From Pseudomonadota bacterium (GTDB taxonomy: Bacteria; Pseudomonadota; Gammaproteobacteria; Steroidobacterales; Steroidobacteraceae), in assembly GCA_021787615.1 (NCBI GenBank), contig JAJYLP010000005.1:19760-83759 (forward strand): a stretch of DNA of 64,000 bases. Direction: 5' to 3'. Below are positions 48,209 through 57,530 of this stretch, in pieces (positions within the stretch are counted from its first letter, which is position 1; each line of letters starts with the position of its first letter). Both the position numbers and the translations under genes were made by a program. The notes under the pieces are model-generated. The model was not told the DNA's origin. It ran no database searches and was given only the letters and a program-made list of their open reading frames with translations.

Positions 48209-49555
48209 TTAATCAAAGCGACCGGCCGACGGCCCGTGCGGTCCTGTGCTCCCCGCTGGTCCGGCCGGTTCCAACAGTCCATGCTCGCTCAGCCACTGCA
48301 TCGCGCGTGCGGTCGCGGCCGGCGGACAGCCAAAATGCCGCGCGGCACACTCGACGTTCGTCACACGCGCTGCGCGCAGGAAATCGAGCAGCTCCGGCAG
48401 ATCAATGGCATCGACTTGCCATACGCCTCGCGGGGACTGCGGCGTGACCACCACCCGTCGCAGCTCGATGCGCGCGCCGTTGAGCACCGGACGCCAGTCA
48501 ATGCTTACGCCTCCTGCAATCGGTGGCGCCGGCTGGATCGCGCAGTAGCGCGCGGCTGCCTCGCTCCAGAAAGGCGATGGGTTCTGCTGCGCCTGCTGTC
48601 CATAATGATGCGCGGCCTTGAGGCTGCTTTGCTGCCAGAGCTCCGCGGCCCTCTCCGCCATGAATTTTGCGATCGGGTCCCAGGATCCCGAGAGGTAGCC
48701 CCGGACTGCTCCGGTCACGGCGACAACCGACCGTAGTGCCTCATACATCCCCTGACCCGACAGCGGATCGAGGGCTATCGAGGCATCGCCGGCGCGAATC
48801 ACGCCCACTTGATCCGGCTGAGTGCACAGCGACGGTGTTGCGGCACGAGCGATGGGAGCACCTGTGGCTATCGCTCCGGAAAGATCCGCCGCCACATGCG
48901 GCGCCATCGCGACGAGCCGCCGCATGTGCTCTTCGAGTCCCAAGCGTAATGACGGCTCTCTGCCCGAGGTGATCTGCAGCCAGCTCATCCCGCGCCCGTC
49001 CGCAGCCAACCAGCACCAGCCCTGCGGAATGGCCTCCAGCCGGGTAAACACCCGGCCCGTGCGAGGGGTGCACAAGCGCTGGCACACAGCAATCAGAGCG
49101 GGTCCCCTGCGCGGCGAGCGCTGCGCACGCCGCCCCCGTGCGTCGACGGCGACCTGACAGTCCACGTAATTTCGTTTCGTGTGCACCCGCCACAAAGCGC
49201 CCCGGCGCTCGTAGCGAACCACTCTCTCCGCGCATATGCGCACGCCAATCGCGGCGGCATCGGCAAGCAGTGCACGATCAAACTCGGCGCGTTGCACGAC
49301 GTACTCGCCGTTGCCGGCGACATCGATGCCGGCCCAGCTGCCCACGCGCTCCCCCGGATCACCGACACTGTCGGCCGCGGCGGCTAGGCCATGCTCGCGA
49401 AGAAGCCGCAGCGTACGCTGCGAAACTCCTTCGACCGCGGTGTTCCGGGAAACTCCGATCAACAGCACGTCGTGTCCAAGCCGGCGAAGCGCGCAAGCGG
49501 TCGCGATTGCGGCAGGGCCGGCGCCCAGGATCGCGACTTCTTGCCTCAGCGCCAT
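48209..49555 (-). CDS. qhpG: FAD-dependent monooxygenase (QhpG-like, Trp hydroxylation for CTQ)
   Basis: MALRQEVAILGAGPAAIATACALRRLGHDVLLIG...VIRAGDASIALDPLSGQGMYEALRS; immediately upstream of qhpA. Confidence 0.87.
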   Translation of the reverse strand: MALRQEVAILGAGPAAIATACALRRLGHDVLLIGVSRNTAVEGVSQRTLRLLREHGLAAAADSVGDPGERVGSWAGIDVAGNGEYVVQRAEFDRALLADAAAIGVRICAERVVRYERRGALWRVHTKRNYVDCQVAVDARGRRAQRSPRRGPALIAVCQRLCTPRTGRVFTRLEAIPQGWCWLAADGRGMSWLQITSGREPSLRLGLEEHMRRLVAMAPHVAADLSGAIATGAPIARAATPSLCTQPDQVGVIRAGDASIALDPLSGQGMYEALRSVVAVTGAVRGYLSGSWDPIAKFMAERAAELWQQSSLKAAHHYGQQAQQNPSPFWSEAAARYCAIQPAPPIAGGVSIDWRPVLNGARIELRRVVVTPQSPRGVWQVDAIDLPELLDFLRAARVTNVECAARHFGCPPAATARAMQWLSEHGLLEPAGPAGSTGPHGPSAGRFD

Positions 49556-49599
49556 CGATGCTCTGCCTGGACTCACGCGGCCTGCTCGCAGACGAATCC

Positions 49600-50520
49600 G
49601 ATCTGCGCCTCCATCCGCTCCTGAATGCGGAATTTTCAGCATCTTGCCAGTCACCGTCATGGGAAATTCCGGCACGAAACGGACGCAGCGAAGCACCTCG
49701 TAATGCGCAATCTGTCCACGGCAGCAGTCGATGCTCTCCGGGATCTCGGCATCACCGCCTTGGCGCAGACAAGTAGCCGCACACCCCTTCTCACTGCACT
49801 TGTAGTCGGCGACGCCAACACGTTCGAACGCCGGCACAGCAGCTCTTGGAACTCCCAAAGATAGACGTTCTCGCCAGCGCGGATGATCACATCCGTTACC
49901 CGTCCAACGACATTGGAGTAGCCGTCGTCGTTGAGGACCTCGGCCGAACGGACCGGGTCGTCCCAACAACTACGCGTTACGCTGCATCCCCGGGAACAGA
50001 GCTGCCCCGGGCGTACCTCACGGCACTACTTTCCCCTCCCCGTCGATGATGCCCACCTGGACAGGTGAACGCACCCGTCCCACGCGGTCGATATCCTCTT
50101 GTCGATCGGGTCGTCCACGTGCCGCTGGAAGCTTACCGGACTCGTCTCCCTCATACCATAGCAGATCGTGACCTCCCTCATATGCGCCTCACACGCCACC
50201 GTGCGCATGACCGGGATCGGGCACGATGCGCCGGTCATGATGCTGCCGTGTCACCATGCGAGATCGCACCGCCCGCACCCCCGTTGACCCAGCACGGCAG
50301 CGCCCATCGTCGGGACGCTGTGCAGGGCGGCGCAGCGCGCGGCGGCGACCGCCTCGAGCGTGGCCTGTACATCAAATCCACCGGAGAGAACCCGCGCGGC
50401 CGGCCGGTGGCAACGGGTAACCGCGCGGTGCTGACTTTCCCCTGGGCGGCGGGACCGGCTGCGTAACCACGCGCTCGAGCACTCCACGCGAACGAGGAAG
50501 ACCGCCAAGCCAAATCGCAC
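49600..50520 (-). pseudogene. Decayed acyl-CoA synthetase (AMP-binding) with multiple frameshifts
   Basis: Fragments in different frames: MREVTICYGMRETSPVSFQRHVDDPIDKR (50026-50238), MIIRAGENVYLWEFQELLCRR (near 49890), CRGQIAHYEVLRCVRFVPEFPMTVTGKM (near 49630-49710); no single intact frame. Confidence 0.8.
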
Positions 50521-50864
50521 CTCGACCCGGTGTCCCTTGCCAAGGGCTCACAAGCGCCCATCATAAGGTCCTCACCGACTATCTGCGTAACGCCACCCGC
50601 GCACAGCTTCCGCACATTCATTGAGGATCTGGCCGCCATCGTGTGCAATACCTACGTGACACGTTCAGCGAATAACCCATCACCGGCCTTTCAGATGATC
50701 ACCACCGCGAACGCGACTCGACATCGAGCGCTGAAGCTGCTGGAACGAATCGCCGTCTCGCCCCGCCGGCGCAGCAGCCGATTCGTCCACAATCCACCTA
50801 TTCACCAAGGGATTGCGGTCGAGTTTCAGCGGTCTAAAATTCAACGCTTTCATTGGAGATGCAC

Positions 50865-51296
50865 ATGAGCAATTCCCCGTCAAGCCTCATCGCTCATGCA
50901 CCGATTGAGGTGCAGTGGCTCAGTGGACAGACCTTCGAAGCCGGTCGGCGGCAAGGACCCAAGTTTCGCATCGCTGGCGATGGACGGACAGCGCCCAGTC
51001 CGTTTGATGTACTGCTCGCAGCGATCGCCACGTGCGCCGCGGTAGACGTCGTCTCCATTCTTGAGAAGCAGCGCACGCCGGTTCACGCACTCAATATCGG
51101 CGTTGAGGCAAATCGCATTAATTCGATTCCACGCCGACTGGCTTCGGCGATTTTGCATTTCACCATCGCGGCGCCCGGCACAACGCTTGAGAAAGCCACT
51201 CGGGCGGTCGAGCTCTCGGTCACCAAATATTGCAGCGTTCGCTCCTCTCTCATCGCCGATGCATCGGTATCCTGGACGGTCGAGCTCGGCGGTTGA
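50865..51296 (+). CDS. OsmC-family protein
   Basis: RTAPSPFDVLLAAIATCAAVDVVSILEKQRTPVHALNIGVEANR...AVELSVTKYCSVRSSLIADASVSWTVEL. Confidence 0.87.
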   Translation: MSNSPSSLIAHAPIEVQWLSGQTFEAGRRQGPKFRIAGDGRTAPSPFDVLLAAIATCAAVDVVSILEKQRTPVHALNIGVEANRINSIPRRLASAILHFTIAAPGTTLEKATRAVELSVTKYCSVRSSLIADASVSWTVELGG

Positions 51297-51689
51297 GGAA
51301 CTGGATCGCATATCCTGGCCTGCGCGCCCCAGTGCGCGCAGCGCACCGAACAGTGCGGGCTCGCGCGCGCGCGTCCTTGAGCAGCGCCTCGCAGGCTCGG
51401 ATCGGAGCGCGGACCTCACCCGGCAGCGCTGCGATCGCTGCGCTTTAGACACGTGCCGCAACTTTCCTCAATCGAAACCTAAGCGTTGCAAAAACCCTCG
51501 CCGCTCGCACCGCCGGTGCAAGCGTTCCCATTGCAAGGGATGGCTGTCGTCTGGTCCGCAAGGCTCACCGAAGGTGAAATTTGAAGAACCGACCAGAGAC
51601 TCATTCCAGGGCGCAAATTCCAGGCTGTCGGCTTCGCGGTGTGAGATTTTATGCATCTGACGCGGAAATTCAGATGGCGCGAGGCAGAT

Positions 51690-52414
51690 TCAGCGCACGG
51701 CTCCCGCGATGCGCTCGATCCTGCCGCCGGCGCGCGCTGCGGCCGGCCAGACGGATGAACCGCCTTTCTGCTTGATGGCATGCGCTTCCCATGTCGCCAT
51801 CGAGCGCTGGAATAGGTATCCCGTGCCATACCTGCCGGCTCCGGCATCCTCCACACCATGACTGAGAAAGCCCGGGAACGTGAGGGTTCGCAGTGGACCC
51901 AACCGCCGCCAAGTGCGCCCTGAGCGACTCTCCGGGCGGGCGACGGCCGCACTCGCCCTGCTGTCCGGCTTGCTCGGAAATACCACGATGATCTTGCGCA
52001 GCAGTCGGCGCGCGGCCGCGCACGGATAGACCGGCGCGACATACTGAGCAATGGTGAGCGCCGCCGGTGCGCCGACCTGCCGCCCCCGCGCCGCGCGGGT
52101 GAGCCCGTCGCGTGTCGGGTGGGTCCTGCGCTCGGCACCGGTTCGGGCGGTATGCGCCGGTGAAATGCGGGAGCCGGCTGCAGCGCGACCTGGATGCTGG
52201 CGAGCGTCGGTTTCGTGGGCAACCGCTCGGGCTTCGCCAGCAGCGGCGAGCGCGGCTGCACGATCAAGCTGCTGCGGATGGGCGGCGCGGCGATGCGGTA
52301 GCTTGAATGGACGTTCGAGGCGAGGGAGCGCGTGAGAAGAGAGATCAGCCCGAGGTGCACTACGGTCACGAGAACGACTGCAACCGCACGAGAGCGCTTC
52401 CTCGAGGCATCCAC
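51690..52414 (-). pseudogene. Possible frameshifted TonB-like energy transducer
   Basis: N-terminal MDASRKRSRAVAVVLVTVVHLGLISLL followed by Pro-rich region; reading appears to shift to another frame (VVFPSKPDSR...GYLFQRSMATWEAH). Confidence 0.4.
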
Positions 52415-52616
52415 GGTGCTATTTCAGTGAGTTCGTCGCGCACATTGCGCCACCGGCGGGACCGCCGTGGCAGGAACACCCTGGGTGCGGATTGGCCGTT
52501 CCCAACGACCCCGGGGGGCAGCACGAGCGGGCAAGCATTACAGCGCCGAAGCCACTGCGCCGCAATGGCCTGTGCGCCGCGGCGGGCACAGAGGGGGCAT
52601 CACGCTGCACCGCTGG

Positions 52617-53558
52617 TCACGTCAAGGCCTCGACCACTCGCGTCCAGGCGCGCGCCAGGTTGCGCCGGTTGTAGCCCCCGCCACCCATCGCAAGCAGACG
52701 ACCTTGGCAGTGCCTGTCTGCAAGCACGCGCAGGCGCTGCGCCGCGTGCGCGTGGGCGGCTTCTGTGTACTGCAGGTGCGTGATCGGGTCGCCCGCCAAA
52801 GAGTCCGCTCCGCACTGCAGCAGGATCAGCTCGGGCCGGTGCGCATCGAGGTAGGACTCGACCTGCGCGAAGGCGCTCATGAACTGCGCGTCCCCGGCGC
52901 CGGCCGGCATCGGCAGATTAAGCTTGGTGCCGACCGCGCGGCCGCGGCCCGTCTCGCTGCGATCGCCCGTGCCTGGATACAGAGTGTGGCCGTCTTCGTG
53001 CACGTCGGCGTCGGCGACGTCCGGATCGTCCTCGAAGCTGTAGAACACCCCATCGCCGTGATGCGCGTCGATGTCCACATAGGCCACGCGCTTCAAGTCG
53101 TAGCGCCGCCGCGCGACTTCAATGGCGACACCGCAATCGTTGAACACGCAAAAGCCGGCTGCATGGTCGCGCCCCGCATGGTGCAACCCCGCGATCGGGA
53201 TGAAGGCGCGCCGGATCGGGCCCGCCACGATGCGCGCAAGCGCTTCCAGCGTGCCGCCGACGACGTTCGCCGCCGCCTCGTACACTCCAGGGAAGGCCGG
53301 GGTATCCCCGGCATCGAGGAATCCATGCCCGGTGCGCGAGGCCGCCATCACCCGCTCGATGTACGTCGGCGTGTGGAAGCTCTCGAGCTCCTCGCGCGTC
53401 GCGGCCCGCGCCGCGTGTCGCTCGAGCCGCGGCCAGCACTCCGAGCGCTCGAGCTCGCGCAGAAAGGCATCGTGACGGTCGGGCCCGAGCGGGTGCCCGC
53501 CCGGGAAGCCGTATGCTGCGATCTGCGCTCCGCTGATCAGAATTGCGCTCGACTGCAT
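52617..53558 (-). CDS. Histone deacetylase-family deacetylase
   Basis: FHTPTYIERVMAAS...GLHHAGRDHAAGFCVFNDCGVAIEVARR...VAYVDIDAHHGDGVFYSFEDDPDV...LLQCGADSLAGDP. Confidence 0.92.
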   Translation of the reverse strand: MQSSAILISGAQIAAYGFPGGHPLGPDRHDAFLRELERSECWPRLERHAARAATREELESFHTPTYIERVMAASRTGHGFLDAGDTPAFPGVYEAAANVVGGTLEALARIVAGPIRRAFIPIAGLHHAGRDHAAGFCVFNDCGVAIEVARRRYDLKRVAYVDIDAHHGDGVFYSFEDDPDVADADVHEDGHTLYPGTGDRSETGRGRAVGTKLNLPMPAGAGDAQFMSAFAQVESYLDAHRPELILLQCGADSLAGDPITHLQYTEAAHAHAAQRLRVLADRHCQGRLLAMGGGGYNRRNLARAWTRVVEALT

Positions 53559-53654
53559 CTCCTCTTAACCTCCGGCACGCACGCCTGCCTCATCCAGTTC
53601 GGCGACTCTCGTTCAACTTCACCTCGCGGCGCAAAGCGGGATTAACTCACCGCC

Positions 53655-54764
53655 TCACTCATCCTGCCAGCGGATCCACGCACCGTGCGGGTGCGCACGC
53701 GCCAGCCGCTCCTCCCTGCCGCCCGGCCACATCGTCAGCCGCAGCGCCGCCGGCTCATCCTTGTCCGCGAGCTCGAGCCGCAGCCACGCAAGCGGACGCT
53801 CGGCCGATGATGCGCCGCCGATCCGCTCCAGATGCTCTGCGATGCGCTCCTGCGTGCGGCGGCCGAGGTAACTCCACACGACACTGTGAAAAACGACGCG
53901 GGCGACACCTGGCTCTGCGCGCCGGGAGAGAACGGCCTCGATCCAGTCGGCTGCGTCGGACGTCTCGACACGGACCGGGTCGGCCAGCATGGCACGAATA
54001 GCCGCATCGAGCCGCTCGACGCGTTCGCGCTGATCCGCCCAGACATAGGCCATCAAGCGCTCGCGCTGCGCGGCATCCGCCAGATGCAACGGATGACGAT
54101 CGCAGCCGCGGCGCGACCGCACCCTGAGCGCCGCATCCAGGGCGGGGTTGCGGCCTTTCCAGCCGCAGCTCAGCGTCAGACCGGAGAATGACTGTCCCGG
54201 CCCGCCGAGGGACTGCTCAGCGGGCGCCCACGGCACATCGCCGAATCGATAGGCATACCGGTCGGCGATGAGGTTGAGCCCTGCGCTTGCGCCGATCTCA
54301 AACAGACTGAGCGGCAGCCCCGTGCGCGCGGCGATCTCGAGCCAGCCGGCGATGAGCGCGGCTGAACGGCCCACCTCGTTGGTCTGCGGTGGAAACTCAA
54401 GGAAATCGCGCACGAAGGGGCTTTCTTCGGTAAGCAGGCGGCGCACGGCCTCGCGCAGCGCTGGTGCATTCGGCATCGGGTGCGGGGGATAGAGCGGCGC
54501 GAGCGCGCCGGCGCGCCCCGCTCGCACCAGGCCGTGCAATGCGCCGGCGACGCGCAGCGGCACCGAGTCCGCGAACGGGCTGGGATCGCCGGGCCACTCC
54601 AGAATGTCTCGCTCGATGTCGCTCGAGCCGTCGAGCCCATCGGCTAGCACGCGGCACAGCAGCGCCGTGAACGGCGAGCCGAGCCGATCGCAGAAGCGCG
54701 CCTGGTCCTCAAAAGCCTGACGGACCCGCATCACCCCACCCGATGGATCTGAATCCGCGTTCAC
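53655..54764 (-). CDS. DUF2332-family protein
   Basis: FEDQARFCDRLGSPFTALLCRVLADGLD...FEIGASAGLNLIADRYAYRFGDVPWAP...GCDRHPLHLADAAQRERLMAYVWADQRERVERLDAAI. Confidence 0.85.
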   Translation of the reverse strand: MNADSDPSGGVMRVRQAFEDQARFCDRLGSPFTALLCRVLADGLDGSSDIERDILEWPGDPSPFADSVPLRVAGALHGLVRAGRAGALAPLYPPHPMPNAPALREAVRRLLTEESPFVRDFLEFPPQTNEVGRSAALIAGWLEIAARTGLPLSLFEIGASAGLNLIADRYAYRFGDVPWAPAEQSLGGPGQSFSGLTLSCGWKGRNPALDAALRVRSRRGCDRHPLHLADAAQRERLMAYVWADQRERVERLDAAIRAMLADPVRVETSDAADWIEAVLSRRAEPGVARVVFHSVVWSYLGRRTQERIAEHLERIGGASSAERPLAWLRLELADKDEPAALRLTMWPGGREERLARAHPHGAWIRWQDE

Positions 54765-55087
54765 AGGGCGACACCTTCACCTTCGGGCGTGGCCGGCGCG
54801 AGCCGTGCGCCGCTGTCCTCGCTTGGAGCACACCATAGCAAGCTTGTGCCCGCACACTCCACTGCACGCCCTGCTCGCGCGGCAAGCGCCCGTCCAGGCC
54901 CCGCCGCGCGTGAGGGCTGCACTCGGCCGCGAGAGGACCGATCGCCATCCGCTCGGCCTGTCCCCTGCTCGCGTATAATACCGCTCTCATCTCTCGTCCG
55001 GTGCGCTCCCCCGCGGGCATTGAGCTGGCTCGCCCGGTGCATCACGTCCTGCGTCAAAACGACGCGATGTCGATCACCACGCTGCCG

Positions 55088-55603
55088 TCAGGCTTGATGG
55101 TGACGGGGCGTCACCATCCACACAACGTCGATGGAAAAACTCTCGCTCACGCCGGCGCGCACGGCGGGCGAGCCGCCGACGGCGCAAAAGCGCGTGTTCT
55201 CGAATGCGATTGCGCCGTGGGTGCCGATGCGGCGGAACTCGAGCAGTTGCCTACGGCCGTCGGGCCCCCGATCGAGCATGATCGCGGCCGAGCCGAGCCC
55301 GGCCTGCCGAGACGTGGCGTAGAGGTAGCGCCCGTCGGTGCCGTGCTTGCTCGGGGGCGCCAGCGTCAGCAGGACGCGCCCGTGCACGGTATCGACGCGC
55401 ACCGGCAACAGCCCCATGGCGTGCGCTGGCGCCACATGGAGCGCCGGGGCGAGAGCCACCATCATCACAATGCGGCTGAACGCCGCAATCCGCTGCTTCA
55501 CGTGCTCGAACTCACCCTGGGGATGACAGTCCCGACGATGCCCGTCGCTCGGCGCGGCGCGTTTAGGCTCGGTGATGTTCTGGGCGCCCGCCTGCCGTGG
55601 CAT
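55088..55603 (-). pseudogene. Truncated N-terminus of a zinc metalloprotease-like protein (DUF5117-type region)
   Basis: GLLPVRVDTVHGRVLLTLAPPSKHGTDGRYLYATSRQAGLGSAAIMLDRGPDGRRQLLEFRRIGTHGAIAFENTRF...VSESFSIDVVW then stop; no catalytic domain follows. Confidence 0.5.
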
Positions 55604-55652
55604 CTCCCCGCGGCGCTATACGCCGAATGACCCTGCCGGCCGAGACGCCGCA

Positions 55653-56357
55653 TCAAGCACCTGCGGCATTCTCGAGGCGGTAGCGCAGCCAAACCGCCCC
55701 GCCCTCGAGCACCTCGCAGCTCGAGAGCTGCATCCCGGTAAGCGGCGCACGCCGCTGCGACTCGGCTGCGCCCGAGTCGAACACGCTCGGAGCGCCCTGC
55801 GCGCCATCGACCGCAGGACACAGGGCAAGACTGATCTCATCGATCAGCCCGGCGCGCAGGAACGCGCCGTTCACGTGACCACCCCCTTCGATCAACAGCC
55901 GCTTGATGCCGAGCTGCTGATGGAGGAATTCGAGCGCCGCGTGCAGATCGAGCGTGTGCTGACCGGCGAAGAAATATGACACCCCGTCGCGCCGCAGTCC
56001 CTCCAGGTGCGCCTCCGCAACCTCATCGGCGAGCACCACCACGATGGGGTCGCCGCCGATGTCCGCCCGGCCCCAGGCAATCTTGCCCTGCGCATCGAGC
56101 ACAATGCCGAACGCGGCCGCCTCGCGCCGCGCAAGCCAGGGCTCTCGCGGGTAGGCGCGCTCGGCCCGCGTCGCATACGGGCTGCCCTTGGCAAATTCCT
56201 GACCCGTCACCCGGCCGATCAGCCAGGCATCACCTTTGAGGCGCTCGTGCAGGCGCTCGAACAACGCGCCGCCGTCGCGGGTCTCGGGCCGCCAGCGGCT
56301 GTGCAGGATGCGTCCATCGACGCTCGCGACCATATGGCAGATGACGTACGGCTTCAT
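55653..56357 (-). CDS. RibD C-terminal/dihydrofolate reductase-like family protein
   Basis: MKPYVICHMVASVDGRILHSRW...GKIAWGRADIGGDPIVVVLADEV...IKRLLIEGGGHVNGAFLRAGLIDEISLALCPAVDG. Confidence 0.88.
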   Translation of the reverse strand: MKPYVICHMVASVDGRILHSRWRPETRDGGALFERLHERLKGDAWLIGRVTGQEFAKGSPYATRAERAYPREPWLARREAAAFGIVLDAQGKIAWGRADIGGDPIVVVLADEVAEAHLEGLRRDGVSYFFAGQHTLDLHAALEFLHQQLGIKRLLIEGGGHVNGAFLRAGLIDEISLALCPAVDGAQGAPSVFDSGAAESQRRAPLTGMQLSSCEVLEGGAVWLRYRLENAAGA

Positions 56358-56583
56358 GACGAGGCTCCTGAACTCACGCCGCGCGCGCGGCTCCCGGAGC
56401 CCCATTAGAGCTGTCGCGGTATGCCGACGCAACTCCCCGCGCGGGGGCCATCCGCCCGGCGCAGGCCGAGAAAAATGCTATCGCGCGCACAGTTCCGCAC
56501 TGCAACACTGGCATCGCGGCGCAATTGGTCGTAAGAGTGCGCTGACATCGGTACGCGCACATACGGACCACTGGGGTTGACCC

Positions 56584-57156
56584 ATGATCGGCGTTTCAGT
56601 CTTCGCCGCAATGACGGTGCTGCTTGCCGGCTATGCGGGCGCGCTGTACAAGGCCCTGCTGCGGGCCCGCCTGCGCCTGGCGCGCGCCTGGTCCAGCCTT
56701 GAGTTCGCGTGGGACCGGCGGGAGGGGGAGATCACCAGGCTCCTTGAGCTGTGCGAGCAGGACAACCCCCGCGCGCGCGAAGCCAACGAGCGTGCCGAGC
56801 GCGCCCGCACGGCACTGCACGCAGCACGCAGCCAGCACGATATCGCGGCCGTGAACGAAGCGGAAGGCGCGCTGCGCTCCGCTCTTCTCGAGCTCTACCC
56901 CATCGCCGCTCGCCATCCGCAGTTGCCTGCCGACACGCTGCTGCGCGCTCTGCGCTTACGCATGCGAGCGCACGAGCGGGCGATCGCCGCCTACCGCGAG
57001 GGCTACAACGATGCGGCGAAGGCGCTGAACGCGCGCATCGAACTGCTTCCCGACTCGCTGATTGCAGGCCTGTGCCACTTTGCGCCAACACCGCTGCTCG
57101 AGTTCAGCGCGACGCCCACCGCGGACATCGATCTCGGGCTCGCCTTCAGCAAGTGA
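56584..57156 (+). CDS. LemA-like family protein
   Basis: N-terminal TM segment, coiled helices with RARLRLARAWSSLEFAWDRREGEITRLLELCEQ and AIAAYREGYNDAAKALNARIELLPDSLIAGLCHFAPTPLLEF. Confidence 0.7.
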   Translation: MIGVSVFAAMTVLLAGYAGALYKALLRARLRLARAWSSLEFAWDRREGEITRLLELCEQDNPRAREANERAERARTALHAARSQHDIAAVNEAEGALRSALLELYPIAARHPQLPADTLLRALRLRMRAHERAIAAYREGYNDAAKALNARIELLPDSLIAGLCHFAPTPLLEFSATPTADIDLGLAFSK

Positions 57157-57367
57157 GCGCGCTGCGGCGGCGCCTCGCGCGCGCGCCGCTTCTCAAGTGG
57201 TGCACCGCCTCTGCGCGTGCCCTCTGAGGCGCAGCAGCGCCCCAGATCGAACCCCGAGCCGCCAACAATACCCCGTCGGCGCCGCGCCGGCTCGAGCGCC
57301 GTCTCGTGAGCCGGCATCGGTGGCGAGCCGCACCCGCGGCGGGCAGCCAACACCCGCATTGCGACAG

Positions 57368-57412
57368 GAAACGAAAGACGCCCCTGCCGGCACTTGCAGG
57401 CAGAGGCGTTCG
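57368..57412 (-). terminator. Rho-independent-like terminator for the minus-strand secreted-protein gene
   Basis: Minus strand: ACGCCTCTGCC-tgcaagtgcc-GGCAGGGGCGT followed by CTTTCGTTTCC; stem with one mismatch then T-rich tail. Confidence 0.5.
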
Positions 57413-57422
57413 CCCCAACTCC

Positions 57423-57455
57423 CCCGCGGCCGGGGTTGACGACCCCGGCCGCGGG
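57423..57455. repeat. Perfect 14-bp inverted repeat (CCCGCGGCCGGGGT-tgacg-ACCCCGGCCGCGGG)
   Basis: Read directly from sequence; between lemA-like and the secreted-protein gene. Confidence 0.85.
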
Positions 57456-57530
57456 TGATCACGGTACGCCGCGATGGGCGCTCACAGCGCCGAGCTCTGC
57501 AGCTCGAATCCACACACTCGGCAGACCGCG

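Noticed and set aside
54968-54992. GTATAATACC at about 54975 resembling the operator half of site A
   Set aside because: Lacks the GTATT-N10-AATAC spacing and lies away from aromatic genes; probably coincidental.
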